From the NCBI RefSeq assembly GCF_000611645.1, contig NW_014012138.1, forward strand, positions 1 through 13,719: a DNA stretch of 13,719 nucleotides, given 5' to 3'. Below are positions 1-7,181 of this stretch, piece by piece. This DNA is from Monoraphidium neglectum. Lineage: Eukaryota; Chlorophyta; Chlorophyceae; Sphaeropleales; Selenastraceae. Each line of letters starts with the position of its first letter. The stretch's first letter is position 1. A program made the position numbers and the translations under genes. The notes beneath the pieces were generated by a model. The model was not told where the DNA came from. It searched no databases and saw only the letters and a program-made list of their open reading frames with translations.

Positions 1-219
1 CTGCGCCGCGGCGCCCCGCACGGCCCCGGGGCCCGGGCGCGGCAGCGCGGCGCCGTCGGGCCCGGACCAGCACTTGGCGCCTCCTTTATCAACCCAATCA
101 CGGCCGCGTCCGCACACATTGACGTGCGCGGGCCCCGGCCCCCTGCGCGCGGAGACCGCTTTGATGCAACCCAACTGGCTGGCGGCCGGCGCCCAGAGCC
201 GGGGCCGGGGCGCAACCAT
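1..219 (-). CDS. Possible partial open frame running off the left edge
   Basis: An ATG on the minus strand (219-217, context GCAATGG) opens a frame with no stop for 73 codons up to base 1, so any gene here would continue outside the window. The frame is already open upstream to a TGA near 350. The start reads MVAPRPRLWAPAASQLG and is Ala/Arg-rich, which could suit an organelle-targeting peptide; a later stretch reads NVCGRGRDWVDKGGAKCW. I recognise no family. Long open frames arise by chance at this GC content, and the plus-strand frame 1 is also open from 1 to 621. If real, the gene would be divergent from RPL31. Confidence 0.2.
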   Translation of the reverse strand, partial: MVAPRPRLWAPAASQLGCIKAVSARRGPGPAHVNVCGRGRDWVDKGGAKCWSGPDGAALPRPGPGAVRGAAAQ

Positions 220-446
220 TGCAGCGCCACCGCCGCGCGCGGCCAACAACACCGCCGAAAAAAGAACTTGACCCAACCACCGCCCCGCCCGCGCGGCGCC
301 CGCCTGCGCTGCGCCCGCCCCTCGCCTGGCGGCCACCAACGCGCAACGTGCTCATGTCCTTTTTGCGAGGCGCGGCGGCGCTGGGGGCGGCGGCCGCGCC
401 GACGGCCCTTCCCTCACATTCTTCGACCGGTGGGCCTGCGGGGCCC

Positions 447-509
447 CGGGCTGCATTCCCACCGTTTGGGCGGGCTGCATTCCCGCCTTTCGCGGCCGCA
501 GCTGCATCC
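447..509. repeat. Short 24-bp-period direct repeat
   Basis: CGGGCTGCATTCCC occurs at 447-460 and again at 471-484. A third, weaker copy sharing CTGCAT follows at about 499-509. No function is evident. Confidence 0.5.
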
Positions 510-901
510 TGCGAGTAAATCGACGAGCATCCCAACCTCTTGGCCAGGCTTGACACATCCTGCAGCAACCCCACCTTCATGGCAGCTGATCATGACGGCC
601 ATTTACTCCGGCCGCTCGTAGCACAGCCCAGGAACGACAGCTGTCAGTCAGGACTGGTCCAGGGGCGGCGCTCCGGGGGGGGGATGCATTGCAGCGAACT
701 GCGGCAGGCCGGCCCCTCTCGCCTGGCTCGCCCCCTCACTCCTGCCACCCAGCGGCGTCCTGCCTTTGCACTGGGCCTTGTCCCTCGGGGGGGGGGGTGT
801 CAGGGGCCAGGCTGAGGGGCTCATGGGCACCAGGGTGATGTGGTCCCCAGTGGTAGCAAACCCCGAGTGCGGCGACGCCCCGGCATCATGCCTGGTCAAA
901 G

Positions 902-919
902 CCTTGACTTCGGTCAAGG
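902..919. other. Perfect hairpin with TTCG tetraloop
   Basis: CCTTGAC, then TTCG, then GTCAAGG gives a 7-bp perfect stem closed by a C-G pair, the C(UUCG)G arrangement known to be unusually stable in RNA. The left arm can also pair with GTCAA at 895-899, so two alternative folds exist. Transcription of this stretch is unknown. Confidence 0.5.
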
Positions 920-1549
920 ACGCGGCTGCTGCTTGTCTCCCGTGTGGCTCTGGGTACCGCAATACCTGTCTGTCTCAAAGTAATGGGTATGGTACTACAG
1001 TACTCTGAGAAGCTCCCGCTGACAGCCCCCCTGCGGCTCTAGGTCGCCAGGCCAAGAGCTTAATTGAGCAAACGACTGAATCTGGGGCAGTCGGGCCGCA
1101 GCAACGCTGCGGTGTGGAGGCCGTGCATAAGCCGCATTCGGCAGGCGCCTGCCCTCCAGAAATGTACCCCAGCACTCGAGCTTGGGCAGCTTGGGGGCAA
1201 GCGCGGCTGCCCCGGAGATGGTGGCCCCTCAGTCAGCAAACACCGTACTCATCTGTGCCAGGTCCGATGTCCCCCATCCGCCAGGCTGGCGGTTGACTGG
1301 AATGGATGCGCGCAATGCAGCATGCTGTGCCAGGGCCTTTCCGCTGTCCCTGGCCAAAGGTAGGATGCTGGCCATTGCTGGCCTTGCTGTAGGCTGATGC
1401 CATGTCTGCCGTACGCGCGTTGCTCTGCGCGCTGATCTGGGAGGCATTGCCTGCGGCGGGAGGTGGGCAGCCGCCGCTTTTTGCGCGCCGCGGAAGCAAA
1501 GCTTCACGGGCTGCAATAGCTCTCCCTTTTCTCCCGCGTATTTTTCCCG

Positions 1550-1555
1550 TATAAA
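1550..1555 (+). promoter_or_regulatory. Probable TATA box of RPL31
   Basis: TATAAA stands 222 nt upstream of the RPL31 ATG, following a T/C-rich stretch. A start site 25-30 nt downstream would lie near 1580, leaving room for a short 5' leader and a 5'-UTR intron ending at 1776. Position and sequence are the only support. Confidence 0.5.
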
Positions 1556-1776
1556 GGAGCAGCAGCAGGCAAGGTAGGCCTTGCAGTGGAGGCGGCAGAC
1601 TCGCGAGGAGGCGCGGGTGTGGCGGAGAGCACAGGCTTTCTGGTGGTTGCGATAGACTTTGGAAGGGTTCTGCAAGCAGCATGCGAAACTGCGACACCCC
1701 AGCACGCTGCCAAGGGTCCGGGCATGGTGCTACTGTTCCTGCATCCCACGCGTGCTCGTGCTGCTCTGCCTCGCAG

Positions 1777-2752
1777 ATGGTGAAGAAGGAGCGCCGCGCG
1801 AAGGAGGTGGTGACGCGGGAGTACACCATCAACCTCCACAAGAAGCTGCACAGCACCAAGTTCAAGAGCCGCGCGCCGAAGGCCGTCAAGGAGATCAGAA
1901 AGTTTGCCCAGAAGCTCATGGGCACCAAGGACGTGCGCCTGGACGTGGGCCTCAACAAGGCGGTGTGGAGCAAGGGCATCAAGAACGTCCCCACGCGGCT
2001 CCGCGTGGTCATCTCCCGCCGGCGCAACGAGGACGAGGACGCCAAGGTGCGCGCGCCCCCGCGCGCTGCTTGCTGCAGGCGCACTCATGAGCAGACGCGG
2101 CGGCGCGCGAGGGGGTTCTATACCGAGGTTTGGAGTGCAGCTGGTGCTATTTCTTGGTGTGGCAGCACAGGGCAACGGTGTGGGTGCTCTGGACGGCGTG
2201 GCAGTGCGCAAGGTCGACCCTTGGTAGCAGAGTCATGCAAACTGCGCAGCAATCAGTCCCTGGGCGTGCGTACGTTGGCTCCAGTCTGGAGTGGCAGTGT
2301 TATTGTCAGCCGAATTGTTTGATTCTGGCAGTGGTCATGTTGCGCTGGATCACCTGCTGCGGCCGCGCGCAGTGTCAGCAGTGGGACGCCAGCACTCAGC
2401 GCTGCATAAGCAGCAGCGGCGGCGGTGGTCGCGGCGGCGGCAGCAACAGCAGCAGCAGTTACAGCAGGGCGGCTGTCGTTCCGCAGCGATGACCGCTGCG
2501 CAGTGTCAGCACGTCGGCACGGGCAGTGCGTTTTTTGGCGGCGACAGCAGCAGGAGTTGCTTTTGGGCCGTGGCGTCGGTTACTGGCCAACCCGCACTGC
2601 CTCTGCTTTTGCACCGCATGCGCATCCCACTTTTTCCCCTCGTTCCCCCTGTCCCACCTTAAACACTGCAGGAGGAGATGTACTCGTTTGTGTCGGTCGC
2701 CGGCGACCAGACCACCAAGGGCAAGGGCCCCGTTGTCGTGCAGGACAGCTGA
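1777..2752 (+). CDS. RPL31: 60S ribosomal protein L31 (eL31)
   Basis: Structural protein of the cytosolic large ribosomal subunit, located near the peptide exit tunnel. Exons are 1777-2046 and 2672-2752, giving 116 residues, close to the usual 115-125. The join is phase 0 (AAG|GTGCGC to CTGCAG|GAGGAG). Family hallmarks are visible: [15 protein letters not shown] near residues 11-25, [33 protein letters not shown], a basic [17 protein letters not shown] segment, then EEMYSFVSV across the intron. The ATG sits directly after an acceptor (CTCGCAG|ATGG), so a 5'-UTR intron is likely; its donor is unresolved. An in-frame upstream ATG at 1681 would add 32 unconserved Cys-rich residues and was not chosen. 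TATA at 1550 and TGTAA at 2775 bracket the gene. Confidence 0.95.
2047..2671 (+). other. RPL31 intron with repeats and a hairpin
   Basis: This 625-nt intron is the longest one fully inside the window. It contains a CAG/CGG-rich stretch (about 2408-2466), a perfect 7-bp inverted repeat CGCAGCG/CGCTGCG with a 5-nt loop (2482-2500), and a 14-nt direct repeat GCGCAGTGTCAGCA at 2367-2380 and 2498-2511. Ribosomal-protein introns often host snoRNAs in algae, but I see no convincing C/D or H/ACA box pair. Confidence 0.7.
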
Positions 2753-2774
2753 GCGCGCTGTTTTGAATCTGGCC

Positions 2775-2779
2775 TGTAA
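2775..2779 (+). terminator. Poly(A) signal TGTAA of RPL31
   Basis: TGTAA, the usual chlorophyte polyadenylation word, begins 23 nt after the RPL31 stop. The 3' UTR would therefore be short, as is common for ribosomal protein genes. Confidence 0.65.
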
Positions 2780-3656
2780 CCCTTGCTGAAAGTACGCTCA
2801 ACCCTGTCTGGGACGGAGGGCCGCGGCGGATCAAACCCCTTGTTTGGGGATGGTGCGCACATGCAGTGGGGTGGGCCGAACCAGGCGGGGCTCAGGTGTT
2901 GCCTGGTGTGGGCAGCAGCGGATCATGGTCGAGGCGAGGTCGGCGGCGGGGTGGGCATAGAGAGTCGGGTGGCAGCTGAGGCATGACAAGCAAGCATGCG
3001 GGAATGATGCGGCATGCGAGCACGGGAGGAGCTTGTGTGCAGGAGCACTGCAGCTCATCTGCCAATGGACGCACACCATGGATGAGGTCATTGCAAAGGC
3101 AAGCCAGGCGTTTGGTAACAGGTAGCAGCCTTGCACTTAGGCATGCACGAACCGAATGGCTGTGCCAGTAGCCGCCCACATTGCTATAGTGGGCGTCGTC
3201 CTCAAGCCACACTGCTGGCTGCTGGGCTCCTGCAACGTACCCATCGAGGCTCCCTCCCCATGAGTTGCATTCTGAGCGTTAATTGAGTACTATATTCAAA
3301 GTGGTCCATGCATTGGGCCTCGGTGGGGCCTCGCGAATCAACTGCGGGTCCCATCTCCCTTCCCGCGTATCATCGAGGTGCTCCTCGGAGGTCCATTGGT
3401 AATCTCAGGTTCATTGATATTCCATCGTGCAAGCCGGTCGAGCCAGCACACCACAGCACAATCAACCGGGCCACATCAGCCAGTTGCTGCATTCGGGTTC
3501 CTCAACAAGTACACGACCAGCACGCGTCGTGCTGCAGCTTATTAGCTATTAGAAGTGCTGCCCGGGTCTACAAAAGTGTCGTTCCGCTCATCCACCCACC
3601 AGCCCGCGGTTGGACCTTTAGAAACGCGTCTGGCCACGGCTCTGCTGCATCAGAGC
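2780..3656. other. Intergenic region between RPL31 and the CDP-DAG synthase gene
   Basis: No gene recognised. Minus-strand frames here begin with GTG and match nothing I know. The region has moderate GC, and 3280-3600 presumably contains the promoter and 5' UTR of the downstream gene, though no clear TATA box is seen. An in-frame TAG at 3543 limits upstream extension of the next reading frame. Confidence 0.5.
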
Positions 3657-5698
3657 ATGTTGGCCGCATCAATGACCGCAGCGGCGCCGCTGGCGGGGCC
3701 GCCGTCGTGGCGGCTGCGGGATGTTGCGGCAAACGGCATTGTTCGGGGCTCGCCTGCACCGCTGAGGGCTGCCAGCCTCAGCTGGGCAGCACGCAGGGCG
3801 ACCCGTCATGTGCGTGTTGCGCAGCCGCAGACAGAGCTGGACACTGCCGAGCTGCTGACGGCGGCCGCGCAGCCGGTCAACGGCCACGGCCTGTCAGGTG
3901 CGTACCCGACTGTGGCGGCCTTCGAGGCGGCCGCCCACCGAAGTTGGCAGCAGCAGCGGCAGCAGCAGCAGCCGCCGCAGCAGCAGCAGCGGTGGCAACT
4001 GGCAGCAGCCGCCGCCGCCGGCGCCGCGCCGTTCGCCGCGCTCACGCCGGCGTTTGCGCCCGCGCCCGTGGCGGCTGACCAGCAGGCCCTCGAAGCGCCG
4101 CCGGCGGCCGCCGCTGCGGCTGTGGCTGCGGCCGCGGCGGCGCCTAAGGCCCTTAGCAACCTCGCGCAGCGGATTATATCCGGCGTGCTGCTGGGGGCCG
4201 CCGGCGCCTGGGTGATCTCCGCCGGCGGCGTGCCTTTCCTGGCCGCCACCCTGTTTGTCGTGTACCATGCGACCCAGGAGTACTTCGGCATGGCCACCAG
4301 CCGCGGCGCCGCGCGCGGCGACGAGCCGCCGCCGCCGGCCGTCGCGGCCGCGACGACGGCGCTGTGCCTGAGCATCGCGGTGCTCACGCACGCTCTGGGC
4401 GTGCGCTGCGGGACGGCGCTGTGCGTGGCGTCGTTCCTGCTGCTCGCTCTAAATATAGTGGCTGCGAAGCGCCCCTCCTTCAGCGGCCTCACCAGCTCGG
4501 TCTTCGGGCTCTTCTACTGCGGTGAGCAGCGCGGCGGGGCCCGCTGGCACTTTGTTCGGCGAGGCGGGCGGCGGGCATCGCCTGGCTGAGCGCCAGAGGG
4601 GGGCGGCGGCGCAGGCAGGTGGCGAGGCGCAAGAGGGCGCCTTGCCACCGCCCGTCATCCGTCTAATTCCTCAGCCCCGCCTTGGCGGCCGCAGGCTACC
4701 TGCCCTCCTTCTGGATCAAGCTGCGCGCGCTCTCCCTGCCGGCCCCTCAGTCCGCCCTGCTGGTGAGCCAGACGAGGGCCCCCAGCTGGCGGGCAGCAGG
4801 CTGGGAGGGACCCGACAGCGGCGTCTATTTGCCGCCTGCCAAACTCAGGGGCCGGGGCGCGGCTGCCGGCCTCCGCAGCCGCCCGCACAGCACGCCCTCC
4901 CGCCGATTGGCGCCACCTTCAAACCACGCGCCCGCGCGCCCCCGCGCCCCGCCAGGCGCTGCCCCAGGTGACGGTCGGCTTTGTCGCGACCCTCGTGACC
5001 GTCGCCTGCGTCGTCGCCGCCGACACGGGCGCCTACTTTGTGGGCAAGACCCTCGGCCGCACGAAGCTCACAGACATCAGCCCCAAGAAGACGGTGGAGG
5101 GCGCGGCCGGCGGCCTGGCCGCGTCGGTCGCGGCGGCGCTCGGCCTGCGAGCGCTGCTCGGCTGGCCGGGCAGCGCGGTGGCGGCGGTGGGGTACGGCGT
5201 GCTGACGTTTGTGTCATCGATTTTCGGGGACCTCATCGAGAGCGTCATGAAGCGGGATGCGGGCATGAAGGTGAGGGAGAGGGTGCGCTGCGGGCTGCCG
5301 GAGGTGAGGTTGACCGGGCATGAGGGGGAAGCAAGGGCGGAGGGGCGACTCGCTGATGGTGCGGATGTGGCGGCCGATGGAGGTGCATGGCGCTGGCAGC
5401 CGCCCGGTTGTACCGCCCACGCCTTGGCAGCTGTGGCAGTGGGTGTTCGACGGGCACCCCTTGCGCTTCTCACACCCCCTCACGAAGCCTTGCTGACTGG
5501 GCCGCCAACATGTCTGTCTACCCATCAAAGCGGCGGCCTCACCTCCCGCTCGTCCCTTGCGCAATCCCCTCCCAGGACTCTGGCAACCTCATCCCCGGCC
5601 ACGGCGGATTGTTGGACCGCTTTGATTCCTACATCTTCACAGCGGCCATGGCCTGGTCTTACGTCACTGTGGTCCTGCCGCGCTTCGGACTGGCATAG
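3657..5698 (+). CDS. Phosphatidate cytidylyltransferase (CDP-diacylglycerol synthase), plastid type
   Basis: Membrane enzyme that makes CDP-diacylglycerol from phosphatidate and CTP, the precursor of phosphatidylglycerol. Exons 3657-4521, 4695-4762, 4956-5270 and 5576-5698 give 456 residues. The complete family signature spans the last intron at residues 407-433: S-V-M-K-R, K-D-S-G, then IPGHGGLLDRFD. Other landmarks are FGLFYCGYLPSFW across the first join, AADTGAYFVGKTLGR, SPKKTVEG and IFGDLIESVMKRDAG. Several hydrophobic segments lie between about 172 and 270 and in exon 3. The order resembles plant plastidial CDS4/CDS5, not the endoplasmic-reticulum form. Residues 1-165 look like a transit peptide (Ala/Arg/Ser-rich) followed by a Gln-rich tract (98-111) and Ala runs. 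The ATG at 3657 is the first in frame after the TAG at 3543; an ATG at 3672 is an alternative. Exon 3 could instead begin at 4968. Confidence 0.95.
3945..3992 (+). repeat. CAG-rich run coding for a Gln tract
   Basis: An imperfect CAG run inside exon 1 of the CDP-DAG synthase gene encodes Gln with Arg and Pro interruptions, upstream of the conserved catalytic part. It is the coding counterpart of the long intronic CAG runs at 10611-10784. Confidence 0.85.
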
Positions 5699-5820
5699 GC
5701 TCCTCTGGACTGTCCCATGGGGGTCCGGACTGGGTCGTGGCCCCCTGGACTGCCCTGGGCCCATTTTGGCTGCCCTAGGACCCTCTGGACTGTCCGCGAC
5801 CCATCTGGCGCGCAGCCTGG
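5681..5820 (+). repeat. 20-bp-period degenerate tandem array at the end of the CDP-DAG synthase gene
   Basis: Seven successive units of exactly 20 bp share the core TGGACTG or CGGACTG at the same place (columns 6-12), as in TCCTCTGGACTGTCCCATGG (5701-5720). Units at 5681, 5701, 5721, 5741 and 5781 are the clearest; 5761 and 5801 are weaker. The first unit contains the last five codons and the stop of the gene (RFGLA, TAG); the rest lie in the 3' UTR. Confidence 0.85.
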
Positions 5821-6719
5821 CGGGCCATGGCAGCGCTTTGGACCTGCCCGCGGTGTGGAGTGCAGATGGGAAGCTGCAGCACAGGCGAGGGCGTCCGACG
5901 TGCCGCCAAGCGCTAGGCATTATGTGATGCACGACGGCGGCCTCGAGTAGATTTTCGCCAGCGCGCATGACGGATGGCATTAGATTCGAAACCACACAGC
6001 ACCGCGCCGCCGCGGCTACCTCGCACCGGCCGCCCGCCACCAAACGCCCCGCGTAGGGGCGCACGCGGTCCGCGCCGACGCGCCGCCCCCGCGCACACCT
6101 CTCCTGCAAAACCGTCGACGGAGCCTTCATTTTTGAGCCCGCGCCGCGGGGGCTTTGGCCGCCGCGCGCCGCGGGCGTATGGGTCATCACCAGCTGTAGG
6201 CTTGAGTGGGCCTCGCCCCCAGCAGAACTATGGGTTGATGCTCGCTCCCGAAAGCCGCCGCTCTGCCTTTGTACCCCCAGTGCACAAGTGCCGCCCAGGG
6301 CACGCGCCAATGCGCCTCTGCCCGTGGCACCCGCGCCGCGCAGCCCACCGGGCCCGGGCTTGCCGCCGCGCTGCCAAAGTTTGGCCCCGGCGCGCTTTTT
6401 ATCCACCGCGGCTCGCCCTCTCTGTGTGTCGATCTGTATTGCAGCCAGGCAGGCGGTGCCGCCGCACGTCGATTTCCCGGCAGCTTCCCAGCAGGCGCCC
6501 CGCACTCGTGCACACAACCCTCCCTCTCCCCTTTCGTCCGTGCGACAGCACACGACGTGCATTTGTCGCTGATAACCCTACTTGCATTCACCCGCACAGG
6601 CCCTTGCGCCCCTAACTCGCTCGGTGCCACCGCACACCTTCGCGCAGCCCACAACCCCACGTGTGTTGCTGGGCGGCTTGCCCTTGTGCTTCTTCGTCCC
6701 CACGCTTGCGCCTTTCTAG

Positions 6720-6746
6720 TATGGTAGATCTAGGTATGGCAGATCT
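6720..6746. repeat. Short 15-bp-period doublet
   Basis: TATGGTAGATCT (6720-6731) and TATGGCAGATCT (6735-6746) are near-identical copies separated by AGG. Function unknown. Confidence 0.5.
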
Positions 6747-6864
6747 GACACTCCCATGATCCATGTTTGGATCGATGAACAAGAGAGCAAGCCTGATCAA
6801 TACTCGGCACGCTGCGGCAACGGGGCATAGAACACTCCCCGGATCTCAGTCTGGACTCCCTCAA

Positions 6865-6883
6865 ATGTAACATAAGGTTACAT
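6865..6883. terminator. Palindrome carrying TGTAA on both strands
   Basis: ATGTAAC, ATAAG, GTTACAT form a perfect 7-bp inverted repeat with a 5-nt loop. TGTAA reads at 6866-6870 on the plus strand and 6878-6882 on the minus strand. It is the first plus-strand TGTAA after the CDP-DAG synthase stop (1.17 kb away), and on the minus strand it lies about 300 nt beyond the HSCB stop. A shared two-way poly(A) element is inferred, not shown. Confidence 0.45.
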
Positions 6884-7171
6884 AATGCCACAACTGGCCG
6901 GTGCATCACAAAAGCCTGTCTGTGCAAACCCTGGGAGGTGGGGCGCCTGGCCAAATGGTGAAATGTGTGCGACAGCTCTCTAAATCACAAAGTGCTCGTA
7001 TGCATGCTCAAAGGCACGGCCACCGTGGCGCCAGAGGTGGCGCAGGCAGGGAAGCCGGCATCACTGCGAAGCTCGACTTGGGACTGCTGCTGATGCCACA
7101 ATGGTGACTCAGCACAGGGACGACTCATCGCCGGCCGAGTGGCGCCGGGAAGCCATGCCGCCAAATAAGGG

Positions 7172-7176
7172 TTACA
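7172..7176 (-). terminator. Candidate poly(A) signal TGTAA of HSCB
   Basis: TGTAA on the minus strand begins 5 nt after the HSCB stop (7182-7184). It would give a very short 3' UTR; the alternative is the palindrome at 6865-6883. Confidence 0.45.
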
Positions 7177-7181
7177 ATCCA

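Larger units (their letters stand above)
220..1549. other. Intergenic region upstream of RPL31, no gene recognised
   Basis: Open frames here are low-complexity Ala/Arg/Pro/Gly translations on both strands and match no family I know. The stretch holds G runs at 675-683 and 787-797, a short degenerate repeat (CGGGCTGCATTCCC at 447-460 and 471-484), and a perfect 7-bp hairpin with a TTCG loop at 902-919. GC falls towards the right end, nearer the RPL31 promoter. Confidence 0.5.
5821..7181. other. Convergent intergenic region
   Basis: No gene recognised between the end of the CDP-DAG synthase gene (+) and the end of HSCB (-). The long open frames at 5974-6615 (+) and 5525-6562 (-) are Arg/Pro/Ala-rich, and the minus one runs antisense into exon 4 of the lipid gene. 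GC drops after about 6700. A 15-bp-period doublet TATGGYAGATCT lies at 6720-6746 and a TGTAA palindrome at 6865-6883. No TGTAA occurs on the plus strand between the stop at 5698 and 6866. Confidence 0.5.

Noticed and set aside
98..621. Long frames on both strands at the left end
   Set aside because: Both strands are open over the same bases, which points to lack of stops in GC-rich DNA. No family resemblance.
1233..2084. 283-residue minus-strand frame
   Set aside because: It is antisense to RPL31 exon 1, whose plus-strand translation is a clear eL31 match.
3308..4078. 256-residue plus-strand frame overlapping the lipid gene
   Set aside because: It is out of frame with the conserved CDP-DAG synthase and becomes poly-Ala from the CAG run.
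5525..6562. 345-residue minus-strand frame
   Set aside because: It overlaps exon 4 of the CDP-DAG synthase gene in antisense and is Arg/Gly/Ala-rich low-complexity sequence with no recognisable domain.
5974..6615. 213-residue plus-strand frame
   Set aside because: Composition is Arg/Pro/Ala-biased as expected for chance frames in GC-rich DNA; no domain seen.
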